Shown: positions 51,029 through 60,571 of the stretch, in pieces | Layout of the letters: every line of letters begins with the position of its first letter | Position numbering within the stretch: position 1 is the first letter of the stretch | Assembly: GCF_025802015.1 (NCBI RefSeq) | Contig: NZ_JAOYFC010000001.1 | Coordinates: forward strand, 1,116,001-1,180,000 | Direction: 5' to 3' | DNA from: Falsihalocynthiibacter halioticoli | GTDB taxonomy: Bacteria; Pseudomonadota; Alphaproteobacteria; Rhodobacterales; Rhodobacteraceae | DNA length: 64,000 bases | The notes under the pieces: generated by a model | Seen by the model: the letters and a program-made list of their open reading frames with translations, nothing else | The model's database searches: none | What the model was told of the DNA's origin: nothing | Translations under genes and position numbers: made by a program

Positions 51029-53773
51029 TTATGATTTTGCGAGGTTGCGCAGAACATAGTGAAGAACACCACCGTGCTCGATGTATTCAACCTCGATTGC
51101 GGTGTCGATTCTGCATTTTAGGGTGATGTTTTTCACAGTTCCGTCAGCCATCGTGATCTCGCAGGGCACATCTTGGAGCGGTTCGACCGAATCCAGACCC
51201 ATGATCGAAACAGATTCGTCACCTGTAAGGCCGAGTGATTTTCGGGTGTCGCCACCGGTAAATTCAAACGGAATCACACCCATACCAACGAGGTTGGACC
51301 GGTGGATACGTTCAAAACTCTCGGCAATGACCGCCTTCACCCCAAGCAGAGCCGTCCCTTTGGCCGCCCAATCGCGGGAAGAGCCGGCGCCATATTGTTC
51401 GCCACCGAAAATCACCAGTGGGGTGTCGGACGTTTGATAGGCCATAGCGGCATCGAAGATAGATGTTTGTTGCCCGTCTGGCCCTTTGGTGTAGCCGCCT
51501 TCAACGCCGTCGAGCATCTCGTTCTTGATGCGGATGTTGGCAAATGTGCCGCGCATCATGACCTCGTGGTTGCCGCGCCGCGATCCATAGGAGTTGAACT
51601 CGCGGACAGGAACCTGATGGTTAGTGAGATATTGCCCAGCGGGCGTTGTTTCCTTGAAGGAACCAGCAGGAGAAATGTGGTCTGTGGTGATCATATCGCC
51701 AAGCACCGCGAGTACGCGAGCGTCTTTGATATTTGTGATCTCGCTTGGATCTTTGCTCATCCCTTGGAAGTAGGGTGGATTCTGAATATAGGTTGACGCC
51801 GCAGGCCAATCATAGGTGAGGCTATCTGTGGTATTTACCGAACGCCATTTATCATCCCCTTTGAAAACATCGGCGTATTTGCTTTGGAAGGCCTCACGCG
51901 TGACGGTTCTTTCAACCAGTTCGGCGATTTCCTGTGTGCTCGGCCAAATATCTTTGAGGAACACGTCGTTTCCGTCTTTGTCTTGGCCAATCGGTTCGGT
52001 GGTCAGGTCGATATTCATATCACCTGTAAGCGCATAGGCCACGACCAAAGGCGGAGAGGCGAGGTAATTGGCGCGCACGTCCGGCGAGATGCGCCCTTCG
52101 AAATTTCGGTTGCCCGACAGCACAGACGTCGCAATGAGATCGCCTTCGGCAATCGCGTCGCTCAGTTCCTTTTGGATGGGGCCGGAGTTTCCGATGCAGG
52201 TGGTGCACCCATAGCCAACAAGGTTAAAGCCGATGGCGTCCAAATCTTCCTGCAAACCTGCGGCCTCAAGATAGGCGGAAACAACCTGCGACCCTGGTGC
52301 GAGCGAGGTTTTAACCCATGGTTTACGGTTTAGGCCAAGCGCACGCGCTTTGCGCGCCACCAAGCCAGCGCCAATCATCACATATGGGTTTGAAGTGTTG
52401 GTACAGGATGTAATTGAGGCAATTACGATTGATCCGTCCCGTAAACTGTAATCTTCTCCTTTAACGGCATGCGATTTGCGCGGATCGGTTGGCGCGGTTG
52501 GCGCAGGGCCTTCCGAGGCCATTTCGGCAGCGGCGGGTTCGGCGTCAACACCCCGATATTCGCTCACAACTTTCAGAAAGGCATCTGAGGCTAGATCAAG
52601 CGGAGTATGATCTTGTGGTCGCTTCGGACCGGAAATCGCAGGGACGACTGTGCTCATATCCAATTGAAGCGTATCAGTATAAATGGGCGCGTAATCTGCA
52701 CCGCGCCATAGACCATTCTCTTTTGCATAGGCTTCGACAAGCGCAATTCGGTCTTCATCGCGACCTGTCGTGCGCAGGTAGCGCAGAGTTTCGTTGTCAA
52801 TCGGGAAGAAGCCACAGGTCGCGCCATATTCTGGAGCCATATTGGCGATCGTTGCGCGATCTGCGAGGGGTAGGCGGTCAAGTCCCGCGCCATAGAACTC
52901 GACAAATTTGCCGACAACGCCTTTTTCGCGGAGCATTTCCACAACCTTGAGAACAAGGTCGGTGCCCGTTGTGCCTTCGACCATTTCGCCTGTCAGCTCA
53001 AAGCCGACAACCTCGGGAATGAGCATAGAAATTGGCTGTCCGAGCATCGCGGCTTCTGCTTCGATGCCGCCAACACCCCAACCCAGAACCGCAAGGCCAT
53101 TCACCATTGTCGTGTGGCTGTCTGTGCCGACGAGCGTGTCTGGATAGGCAACTTCTTCGCCGTTTTGGTCCGTGTCGCTCCATACGGTTTGAGCGAGGTA
53201 TTCGAGGTTCACCTGATGACAGATACCAGTGCCAGGAGGCACAACGCGGAAGTTGTCAAACGCCGACTGGCCCCACTTGAGGAAGGTATAGCGCTCCATA
53301 TTGCGCTCGTATTCGCGGTCCACGTTCATCTGGAACGCGCGCGGATTGCCGAACTCGTCGATCATAACCGAATGGTCAATCACGAGGTCCACGGGGTTGA
53401 GCGGGTTGATTTTTTCTGCATCACCACCGAGGGCAACGATCCCGTCGCGCATCGCCGCAAGGTCAACCACGGCCGGAACGCCGGTGAAATCCTGCATCAA
53501 CACGCGGGCAGGGCGATAAGCAATCTCGCGCGGGTTCTTGCCGCCGTTCGCGCCCCATTCCGCGAAGGCTTTTATGTCGTCCAAAGTAACAGTCTTGCCG
53601 TCTTCAAAGCGGAGCATGTTTTCAAGCACCACCTTGAGCGCAGCGGGAAGCTTGGAAAAATCGCCAAGTCCGGCTTCGGTCGCGGCGGGAATGGAGTAAT
53701 AGGAAATGGATTTACCACCCGCGCTAAGCATTTTACGGGTTTTGGCGGTATCGTGTCCGACTGTAATGGGCAT
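51029..53773 (-). CDS. acnA: Aconitate hydratase A
   Basis: A 914-residue TCA-cycle enzyme converting citrate to isocitrate. The Fe-S cluster cysteines are in SCTNTSNP and GCTTCIGNSGP. The swivel domain begins at about residue 700, with GAGSSRDWAAKGTALLGVKA as the substrate-binding arginine loop. Length and layout are those of the IRP/AcnA group, not AcnB. A clear ribosome site (AAAGGGAGG) precedes ATG 53773. Monocistronic, with a hairpin after it. Confidence 0.97.
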   Translation of the reverse strand: MPITVGHDTAKTRKMLSAGGKSISYYSIPAATEAGLGDFSKLPAALKVVLENMLRFEDGKTVTLDDIKAFAEWGANGGKNPREIAYRPARVLMQDFTGVPAVVDLAAMRDGIVALGGDAEKINPLNPVDLVIDHSVMIDEFGNPRAFQMNVDREYERNMERYTFLKWGQSAFDNFRVVPPGTGICHQVNLEYLAQTVWSDTDQNGEEVAYPDTLVGTDSHTTMVNGLAVLGWGVGGIEAEAAMLGQPISMLIPEVVGFELTGEMVEGTTGTDLVLKVVEMLREKGVVGKFVEFYGAGLDRLPLADRATIANMAPEYGATCGFFPIDNETLRYLRTTGRDEDRIALVEAYAKENGLWRGADYAPIYTDTLQLDMSTVVPAISGPKRPQDHTPLDLASDAFLKVVSEYRGVDAEPAAAEMASEGPAPTAPTDPRKSHAVKGEDYSLRDGSIVIASITSCTNTSNPYVMIGAGLVARKARALGLNRKPWVKTSLAPGSQVVSAYLEAAGLQEDLDAIGFNLVGYGCTTCIGNSGPIQKELSDAIAEGDLIATSVLSGNRNFEGRISPDVRANYLASPPLVVAYALTGDMNIDLTTEPIGQDKDGNDVFLKDIWPSTQEIAELVERTVTREAFQSKYADVFKGDDKWRSVNTTDSLTYDWPAASTYIQNPPYFQGMSKDPSEITNIKDARVLAVLGDMITTDHISPAGSFKETTPAGQYLTNHQVPVREFNSYGSRRGNHEVMMRGTFANIRIKNEMLDGVEGGYTKGPDGQQTSIFDAAMAYQTSDTPLVIFGGEQYGAGSSRDWAAKGTALLGVKAVIAESFERIHRSNLVGMGVIPFEFTGGDTRKSLGLTGDESVSIMGLDSVEPLQDVPCEITMADGTVKNITLKCRIDTAIEVEYIEHGGVLHYVLRNLAKS

Positions 53774-54071
53774 ATTGGCCTCCCTTTTGAAATAACAGGG
53801 TATCGCTAGCGCAATTTCTGAAGCAATCCGCAGTGTTTATCAAGGTGGCGCCACAGATAGCTGCGATTTCACACGCGCATTTGATCAGCCTTCTTGGCGG
53901 GAGGAACGAACAGCGTGCGTCGCGGAAATGCACGGCTTCTGTTACTGCGCATTCTTTACGCATTCTGAAACGAATACGTGTTCTTATTATTGCGAGTGCT
54001 CTCGAATGGTTGATTAGGGTTTTGCGAGGTGATTGTCTAAAACGGGGGGAATGGGGATCAAAGGACGAGTA
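53774..54071. other. Divergent promoter region of acnA and DUF1223 gene
   Basis: The 298-nt region separates two divergent starts. The only repeat noticed is GCATTC-TTTAC-GCATTC (53949-53965), direct orientation. No confident -35/-10 pair was found. Confidence 0.4.
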
Positions 54072-54797
54072 ATGGAAGATTCGCTGAATAAGCGACTCGG
54101 TAAGGCGTTGCGCATGGGCATTGCGGCGCTTGGAGTTGCATTTGTACCGTTTACGTATACGAGCGCCGCTGCCGATCCAGTTGTGGTTGAGCTTTATACC
54201 TCACAAGGGTGTTCATCCTGTCCTCCTGCGGATGAGATGTTGTCGCATTTGGCAACGCGCTATGATGTGATCGCGCTTGGTTTGCATGTGGATTATTGGG
54301 ACTACATCGGTTGGGCCGATGAATTTGCCAAGCCAGAGTTTACCGACCGCCAGCGCGGATATGCCCGCGCGAAAGGGGAGCGGATGATTTACACACCGCA
54401 GATGGTCATCGGCGGGCTTGATCATGTGATCGGCAGTAAACCCGCAGAGGTCGAAGCTGCGATCAAAGCTCATAAAAAACAGAAATCGCCAGTTCAGATG
54501 ACCGCAACGCGCAATGGCAACATGCTCGAGATCAAGGCTACGTCTGCGAAGCCCGAGAAGATGACTGTGCAGGTTGCAGTCTATGCGCCGTCGCAAACTG
54601 TGAATATCAAACGCGGTGAAAACGCGGGCCGCAGCATCACCTATGCCAATGTGGTCACCGATTGGGTGAAGGTGAAGGAGTGGAGCGGCACTGACGCGTT
54701 AAGCTCTAAGGTGCAGCTGAACACGGAAAATCCGGTTGCTGTCATCGTTCAGCAAGGCAGCCATGGGCCAATCCTTGCCGCTGCTAAGGTGAAGTAA
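54072..54797 (+). CDS. DUF1223 secreted thioredoxin-like protein
   Basis: A 241-residue protein from ATG 54072, preceded by AAAGGACG; two earlier in-frame starts (TTG, ATG) lack proper spacing. The signal peptide (ALRMGIAALGVAFVPFTYTSAAA) ends near residue 34. The mature chain starts DPVVVELYTSQGCSSCPPAD, the DUF1223 hallmark, with a redox-type CSSC on a thioredoxin-like fold, then HVDYWDYIGWAD and YTPQMVIGG. A C-terminal beta domain follows. Function is undefined; a periplasmic thiol role is inferred. Confidence 0.9.
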   Translation: MEDSLNKRLGKALRMGIAALGVAFVPFTYTSAAADPVVVELYTSQGCSSCPPADEMLSHLATRYDVIALGLHVDYWDYIGWADEFAKPEFTDRQRGYARAKGERMIYTPQMVIGGLDHVIGSKPAEVEAAIKAHKKQKSPVQMTATRNGNMLEIKATSAKPEKMTVQVAVYAPSQTVNIKRGENAGRSITYANVVTDWVKVKEWSGTDALSSKVQLNTENPVAVIVQQGSHGPILAAAKVK

Positions 54798-54811
54798 GTC
54801 CCGCGCGGCGC

Positions 54812-55684
54812 TTAGGATTTAAAGCGCCAGCGCGTGTGCCCCCAGAGCCATTGCCCCAAATTCTCGCGCACATGTTTCTCAAGGCTATCGTTGAGCATTT
54901 GAGTCATTTCGAGCGGCTCGGAGTGCGGGATAGGCGGGTCGATGATGATATCGAAATCCAGCCCGCCGTTTTTGCGGACACCGTAAACCGGGATCAGCAA
55001 GGCATTGTATTTCAACGCCATTTCAGCGGCGGAGACAGCAGTTTTTGCACGCTTTCCCATGAACTTCAGCTTTGCGCCTTTTGACATATGCTGATCGTTC
55101 AGGATCGCGATTGTGTTGCCTTGCCGCAGGAATTTCAGCATTTGAGCCAGACCTTTACGGCCACGGCCAAAGAGGGGCGCATTGTTTTCCTCAAGACGGC
55201 GGGCATAGTACGGATTGAAGAATTCGTTGTTGGTCGGGCGGTAAAGCGCGCCAACGGCAACGCCTTCAACGCCAAGTTTGGCGCGAATGGCATCGTAATT
55301 GCCGAAATGCCCCGAAACGAGAATAACAGGGCGCTTGTTTTCCACCGCTTCGCGAAGGTCTTCGACGCCGCCGCCCTGCATCGGAATATCCGCCACAAAC
55401 TTGCGGAAGTCCTTGCCGGAGAAGTTCTCGCAAATCGTGCGGCCCACGTTGCGGGAAACCTCGGTTGCGATTGGCTTCATCTCTTCAGGAGACATGTCAG
55501 GGAAGATATAGCCGAGGTTACGTTTGATGGCATTCGGCCAGCCGACCATCGGAGCAATAACATGTGCTGTGATCCACCCAACGACATTCCGGCGGGTGTT
55601 GAAAGGCAAAATTCTCGTACCCTCGATGATAATCAAGAACACGATGTACTGAATGAAATATGATGCCTTTTTCCAGAATGACAT
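54812..55684 (-). CDS. LpxL/HtrB-like lysophospholipid acyltransferase
   Basis: A 290-residue protein with one N-terminal membrane segment (YFIQYIVFLIIIEGTRILPF) and the acyltransferase motif SGHFGNYDA (His-x4-Asp). Further conserved blocks are YRPTNNEFFNPYY, GRKGLAQMLKFLRQG and IAILNDQHMSKGAKLKFMGK. These enzymes add secondary acyl chains to lipid A at the inner membrane. Which position is acylated cannot be told. It converges on the DUF1223 gene (14 nt apart). Confidence 0.9.
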   Translation of the reverse strand: MSFWKKASYFIQYIVFLIIIEGTRILPFNTRRNVVGWITAHVIAPMVGWPNAIKRNLGYIFPDMSPEEMKPIATEVSRNVGRTICENFSGKDFRKFVADIPMQGGGVEDLREAVENKRPVILVSGHFGNYDAIRAKLGVEGVAVGALYRPTNNEFFNPYYARRLEENNAPLFGRGRKGLAQMLKFLRQGNTIAILNDQHMSKGAKLKFMGKRAKTAVSAAEMALKYNALLIPVYGVRKNGGLDFDIIIDPPIPHSEPLEMTQMLNDSLEKHVRENLGQWLWGHTRWRFKS

Positions 55685-55944
55685 TGCGGCTCCTTAAGCG
55701 GCTCTGGGCCGTGTTCGACAGCAGACATATGCGCTCTTGCGTTAACCCTCAAGAGGATTTGACGTAACGGTCATGACTTGTCTGTGGGCATGTTGCCGAA
55801 AAAGGGATTGTGCATGAATTGGTTGATGGTTTGGTGCCACGCTTGTGGATGAACAAGGCTGCGAAATGCGTAAAAGGGCAGAGCTTTGAGTAAACTCTCC
55901 GTTGTTTGATCTACTCACCTAAAACGCGTCGGCTCCTTCCAACA
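55685..55944. other. Intergenic region between fliG-like gene and acyltransferase gene
   Basis: The 260-nt region lies between two leftward genes and holds the presumed acyltransferase promoter. No clear terminator, repeat or RNA gene was seen. Confidence 0.4.
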
Positions 55945-57147
55945 CTATGCGTCATCCATTCGAAGCGAAATTTCACCAGTGGATTCAAGACGGCGCACCA
56001 TGGCAACGACCTTGGCTTGGGCGGCTTCGCCATCTGCTTCGCCGACCTCGCCGCGCTCACCGATCTCTTCGTTAAGCGAAGCGGCCAAACGCTTTGACAT
56101 GTTTTGCATGATATAATCGACAGCGGCCTCTTCGCCGGTTTGTCTGGCGTAGCCAAGCGCGGTCACGAGGTCCGCTTGATCCAGCCCACGGATGATCTTG
56201 GGCATGTCGCCTTCGTAAATACGCTGCGGGATGTTGGCGAATGTGAATATGGCCTTGCGGACGCGGGCGGCGAAGTCGCTGTCGTCTTGCTCCAATCCGT
56301 CCAGAACCTCATCGCGGCGGCGGGATTGTGAGAAGTTTAAGATCGCACCGACGCGGTCCACCGGATCATCATCAAAAGCCACAGGAGGTTGGTTGTTAAG
56401 CTGTTGTGCGAGCGAAATCCCAATGCGGCGCACGGCTTCGGGTGTGACGGATTTGGTAAGCGACACGGCATAAGCAATGCGCCGTGCTCGCGCTCCCGGG
56501 ATTAGGCCAAGCAGTTCCGCAGCGCGGGACACGTCGAGCTTGGAGAGCATAACGGCGCAAACTTCGATACTTTCGTTGCGCATGGCGTCGAGCAGAATTT
56601 CAGTCGGTAGATCGACGATTTTCTCCCACGGATCGCCATAGAAAACACCGCCAGCCTCACGGCGGAGCCGCGTGACCATGGAAGGCGACAAACTGTTTTC
56701 AAGAATTTTGAGCGCGCCATCTAACCCGCCCGGGAAGAACATGCCGACATTGTCGATCTCGGAAATGAATTCCTCAACCACGGCCACCATCGTCTCTTGT
56801 GTGATGCTCTTGAGGCTCCCCATGCTGCGGGTTAGACTGTGTTGCAGGTCCTCGGGGAAATCGGAAATTGGCAAATCCGCGCCGTCGGCCAGCAAAACCC
56901 GCACGATGATAGCGGCTTTCTGTCCACGTGAAAGGCTCGCCAAGATTGCGGTTTGGTCCGGGCTTGGAAAATCTGATTGCGAGAAACTGGCTCTGTGCCC
57001 GTTTCCGGCCTCTGCCTGCGCGGGTGGGGACATTGGCGATGACAGCGGCGTTGCCATGGGGATGTTATCCGCAGGCGAAGGAAGGTCCGGCGGCAGGTCA
57101 AGTGGCGGTGTGCCAAGATCATCAAGAGAGGCCAATTCTGTACTCAC
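55945..57147 (-). CDS. fliG: Flagellar motor switch protein FliG, with N-terminal extension
   Basis: About 400 residues from GTG 57147, chosen for GGAG 6 nt upstream; an in-frame ATG at 57159 has no ribosome site and overlaps it. The first 65 residues are Pro/Ser-rich and unlike FliG. Then come the N domain (LSRGQKAAIIVRVLL), the middle armadillo domain (YGDPWEKIVDLPTEILLDAM) and the C-terminal torque domain (FTFANIPQRIYEGDMPKIIRGL, YIMQNMSKRLAASL, AQAKVVAMVRRLESTGEI). FliG (usual 330-350) couples MotA to the C-ring. No other flagellar gene is nearby. Confidence 0.85.
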   Translation of the reverse strand: MSTELASLDDLGTPPLDLPPDLPSPADNIPMATPLSSPMSPPAQAEAGNGHRASFSQSDFPSPDQTAILASLSRGQKAAIIVRVLLADGADLPISDFPEDLQHSLTRSMGSLKSITQETMVAVVEEFISEIDNVGMFFPGGLDGALKILENSLSPSMVTRLRREAGGVFYGDPWEKIVDLPTEILLDAMRNESIEVCAVMLSKLDVSRAAELLGLIPGARARRIAYAVSLTKSVTPEAVRRIGISLAQQLNNQPPVAFDDDPVDRVGAILNFSQSRRRDEVLDGLEQDDSDFAARVRKAIFTFANIPQRIYEGDMPKIIRGLDQADLVTALGYARQTGEEAAVDYIMQNMSKRLAASLNEEIGERGEVGEADGEAAQAKVVAMVRRLESTGEISLRMDDA

Positions 57148-57285
57148 GTAGGTCTCCATTCAGGATGTGAGCAGGTTGGCATGTCTTGTCTTAAGGCAGC
57201 GTTAAAATCACCCCGACAAAAATAGGCAACCACTCAATTTTGATGAAAACTGTCAGTAGAAATTTCCATATCCGAGCTTTGAATG

Positions 57286-57310
57286 AAAAAGGGGGCCGTT
57301 AAGCCCCCTC
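57286..57310 (-). terminator. Rho-independent terminator after purB
   Basis: Arms GGGGGC (57291-57296) and GCCCCC (57303-57308) with a 6-nt loop are followed on the minus strand by TTTTT. It lies 25 nt past the purB stop. Confidence 0.85.
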
Positions 57311-57334
57311 AATTCGCATAGATTTCCGTTTGGA

Positions 57335-58642
57335 TCAGGACTCGCCAAAGACCCGCTTAAAGATCGTGTCAACGTGTTTGGTGTGATAGCCGATGTCGAA
57401 CTTCTCTTCGATTTCTTCGGGCGACAGCGCTTTCAGCACGTCCTCATCCTGAAGCAATTCGGTTTTGAAATCCTTGCCTTCTTCCCACACGCGCATCGCG
57501 TTACGCTGCACAAGCTTGTAGCTGTCCTCACGGCTTACGCCCGCTTGGGTCAGGGCAAGAAGTACGCGTTGGCTCATCACGAGGCCACGGAATTTGTTCA
57601 TGTTTGCCAGCATGTTATCTGGGTAGATCACCAATTTGTCGACAACCATAGTCAGGCGCGCAAGCGCGAAGTCGAGGGTGATTGTGGTGTCTGGCCCGAT
57701 GTTGCGCTCAACCGAAGAGTGGCTGATGTCGCGCTCGTGCCAGAGGGCAACGTTTTCCATCGCAGGCACTACCGACATCCGCACAAGGCGGGCAAGGCCC
57801 GTTAGGTTTTCGGTCAGCACAGGGTTGCGCTTGTGGGGCATCGCGGAGGAGCCTTTTTGACCCTTGGAGAAGAACTCTTCGGCCTCAAGAACTTCGGTGC
57901 GCTGCATGTGGCGGATTTCGGTTGCGATATTCTCGATCGAGCTGCCGACAACGCCGAGTGCGGCAAAGAATGCGGCGTGGCGGTCGCGTGGAATAACCTG
58001 TGTGCTGATCGGCTCGGGCTTGAGGCCAAGCTCTTTGCAAACATGTTCTTCGACGGCTGGGTTGATGTTGGCGAATGTGCCGACCGCGCCAGAAATCGCG
58101 CCAGTTGCGATTTCTTCGCGAGCGGTTTTGAGACGGGCGAGGTTGCGGTCCATCTCGGCGTAGAAGCGCGCGAAGGTGAGGCCCATGGTTGTTGGCTCGG
58201 CGTGGATGCCGTGGGAGCGGCCGATGCGGACTGTCATTTTGTGCTCAAGCGCGCGGCGTTTGAGGGCGGCCAGTAGTTTTTCGACATCGGCAATCAGAAT
58301 ATCAGCAGCGCGGACAAGCTGGACGTTGAAACAGGTGTCCAGAACGTCGGAACTTGTCATGCCTTGGTGAACAAAGCGAGCCTCGTCGCTGCCCACATGT
58401 TCGGCGAGATGTGTGAGGAAAGCGATGACGTCGTGCTTGGTGACGGCTTCGATTTCGTCAATGCGGGCCACGTCGAATTCAACATCCTTGGCTTTCCAGA
58501 CGGCCTCGGCATTTTCGCGCGGGATCACACCCAGATCAGCTTGGGCGTCACAGGCGTGGGCTTCGATCTCGTACCAAATTTTGAACTTGGTTTCAGGAGA
58601 CCAGATAGCAACCATTTCGGGGCGGGAATAACGTGGGATCAT
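57335..58642 (-). CDS. purB: Adenylosuccinate lyase
   Basis: A 435-residue purine enzyme that splits SAICAR and adenylosuccinate. The start MIPRYSRPEMVAIW at 58642 is preceded by AAAAAAGG. The family signature is GSSAMPHKRNP; other active-site regions are the histidine of HQGMTSSDVLDT and TVRIGRSHGIHAEPTTMG. It is full length for the short bacterial type. It is divergent from the DUF6314 gene. Confidence 0.96.
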   Translation of the reverse strand: MIPRYSRPEMVAIWSPETKFKIWYEIEAHACDAQADLGVIPRENAEAVWKAKDVEFDVARIDEIEAVTKHDVIAFLTHLAEHVGSDEARFVHQGMTSSDVLDTCFNVQLVRAADILIADVEKLLAALKRRALEHKMTVRIGRSHGIHAEPTTMGLTFARFYAEMDRNLARLKTAREEIATGAISGAVGTFANINPAVEEHVCKELGLKPEPISTQVIPRDRHAAFFAALGVVGSSIENIATEIRHMQRTEVLEAEEFFSKGQKGSSAMPHKRNPVLTENLTGLARLVRMSVVPAMENVALWHERDISHSSVERNIGPDTTITLDFALARLTMVVDKLVIYPDNMLANMNKFRGLVMSQRVLLALTQAGVSREDSYKLVQRNAMRVWEEGKDFKTELLQDEDVLKALSPEEIEEKFDIGYHTKHVDTIFKRVFGES

Positions 58643-58747
58643 GGGGTAGCCTTTTTTCGTAAACAGACATGGCAGAGGCGCGCGGCTTCTCTTAGACTGC
58701 ATGGGCTTTGGCGGCAAGAGAGCGCGCCGGATAACAGGGGAAATGGC

Positions 58748-59182
58748 GTGGGTTTTTCGCTTAAATTGGCGGATTTTGCGGGTGTTTGGCAGATTGACCG
58801 TGAGATTCGCGGATTTGACGGCAAATTGCACGGTGAGTTTAGCGGGCAAGCCGTGTTCTCGGAGGTATCGAGCGGGCTGTCTTATGTTGAGGCAGGCACT
58901 CTATTAAGCAACGGAACGCGGATGCAGGCAGAGCGCCGCTATCTTTGGCGGGGTGCGCCGCAGGAGAGGAAAATCGATGTGCGTTTTGACGATGGCCGCG
59001 CCTTTCACGAGATTGATCTTGCCACGCCCGAACATGCGCCGCAGGCACGGCATTTCTGTGATCCGGACACTTATGTTGTGACCTATGATTTTCGTAACTG
59101 GCCAGAATGGGTGGCCCGTTGGCGGGTTACGGGACCGCGCAAATCTTATGTGATGGTGAGCCGCTATAGCCGCGCCGATTAG
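58748..59182 (+). CDS. DUF6314 family protein
   Basis: A 144-residue protein from GTG 58748 with GGGGAA about 7 nt upstream. It is a lipocalin-like single beta domain with the family pattern FAGVWQIDREIRGFDGKLHG, SYVEAGTLL, RRYLWRGAP, FDDGRAFHEIDL and CDPDTYVVTYDF near the C-terminus. No signal peptide. The family is common in Rhodobacteraceae and has no known function. Its stop overlaps the converging hydrolase-OsmC gene by 4 nt. Confidence 0.82.
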   Translation: MGFSLKLADFAGVWQIDREIRGFDGKLHGEFSGQAVFSEVSSGLSYVEAGTLLSNGTRMQAERRYLWRGAPQERKIDVRFDDGRAFHEIDLATPEHAPQARHFCDPDTYVVTYDFRNWPEWVARWRVTGPRKSYVMVSRYSRAD

Positions 59183-60414
59183 TTATCGGTTTTGACTTCG
59201 GCAAGAACGGTTTCGATAACAGATGTGCGTTCAAGCGTTTGATGCACGGGGCAGCGATCTGCGATCTCAAGCAGGCGGGCGGATTGCTCCGGCGCGAGCG
59301 GCCCCTCGAGGGTAATGCGGCGCGTAAAGCGGTCGATCTTTTCGGTGCTGGTGTTGCAGGTTGTTGCGTCTTGGGCATGGACCTTGTTGTGAGTCACATC
59401 CACATAAACAGAGGCAAGCGGCCATTTCTTGCGGCGCGCAAACATCCGCAAAGTCATCGACGTACACGCGCCAAGCGCCGCACTGAGCAAACCATAGGGT
59501 GACATGCCTTTGTTGGTGCCGCCATAGGCGAGCGGCTCGTCGGCTGTGATGTGGTGATGCGGCCCTGCGGAAATGTCTTGCAAGAATCCGTCGTGGTCGG
59601 CCTCGGTGACGCGCACAACGCCTTCGGGCGCGCCGATGGGCGGGGCAGGTGGTGATAGGTCAATATAGCGTCCTGCCCATGTCGCGATCATCTCTGCGGC
59701 ATATTCGGCGTCGGCCGCATCGGTGAGCATGTGATCGGCTGTGTCGAGCGTTATGAAGCTTTTGGGATGGCGAGCGGCCATGAAAATTTCAGCAGCGTTG
59801 TCGATGCTGACGATTTCGTCGCGCGGGGCATGAAGCACAAGAAGCGCGGCTTTCAGGTCTTTAAGAGTCGGCAGGAGCGCAGGGCCCTTGAGGTCTTGCA
59901 GGAATGCTTCGCCCACGTTGACAGGAACGCCGCCGAGTGAAACTTGAGCAGAGCCGTTGCGCTCGATTTCCTCCAGAGCGGGGCCGAACAAATGCGTCAC
60001 ATGCGCTGGATCAGCAGGCGCGCCAAGTGTCGCGATCGCGCGGATGTCTGGAAGTTCTTGGGCCGCGCGCAACACCGCCGCTCCGCCAAGCGAATGGCCG
60101 ATGAGCATGGAGGCTGGCATTCCGAGAGACTCCATATAGGCCGCCGCCGCCACGAGGTCTTGGGCGTTGCTGGTGAAACTTGTTTGGTCGAATGACCCTT
60201 CAGAGCCAAATAACCCAGTAAAATCAAACCGGAGCACCGCGATCCCCATGGATGCGAGCCGTGACGAAATGCGTTTGGCGGAGCGGATGTCTTTGCCGCA
60301 AGAGAAGCAATGCGCAAAAATTGCGGTGGCCAAATGCGGCCCTTCCGGCGTGTCGAGCCGTGCCGCGAGGCTTGAGCCATCATGGCCGGCGAACCGGTGG
60401 GTTTCAATTGGCAT
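59179..60414 (-). CDS. Fused alpha/beta-hydrolase and OsmC-type peroxidase
   Basis: A 411-residue two-domain protein. Residues 1-255 are an alpha/beta hydrolase with the nucleophile elbow GHSLGGAAVL and a final His region ITLDTADHML. Residues about 270-411 are an OsmC domain with its two redox cysteines in LGACTSMTLRMF and CPVHQTLERT. OsmC proteins reduce organic hydroperoxides. The hydrolase may release the hydroperoxide or another acyl product, but the joint reaction is unknown. The ATG at 60414 follows AAAGGAG. Confidence 0.9.
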   Translation of the reverse strand: MPIETHRFAGHDGSSLAARLDTPEGPHLATAIFAHCFSCGKDIRSAKRISSRLASMGIAVLRFDFTGLFGSEGSFDQTSFTSNAQDLVAAAAYMESLGMPASMLIGHSLGGAAVLRAAQELPDIRAIATLGAPADPAHVTHLFGPALEEIERNGSAQVSLGGVPVNVGEAFLQDLKGPALLPTLKDLKAALLVLHAPRDEIVSIDNAAEIFMAARHPKSFITLDTADHMLTDAADAEYAAEMIATWAGRYIDLSPPAPPIGAPEGVVRVTEADHDGFLQDISAGPHHHITADEPLAYGGTNKGMSPYGLLSAALGACTSMTLRMFARRKKWPLASVYVDVTHNKVHAQDATTCNTSTEKIDRFTRRITLEGPLAPEQSARLLEIADRCPVHQTLERTSVIETVLAEVKTDN

Positions 60415-60571
60415 AGGCGCTCCTTTGGGTCGGTCGACCTAGGGTGCAGGGTTGTTAACGCTAGGGCAAGAGGCGTGGCGGCGAAGTCACGGCTTGGTGA
60501 TCTTTGGTGGGTGCATCGAGCGTAAATAAAATCGCCATAGAAAGGCAGAGGCGGCAAAGTTAGGGTGACGC

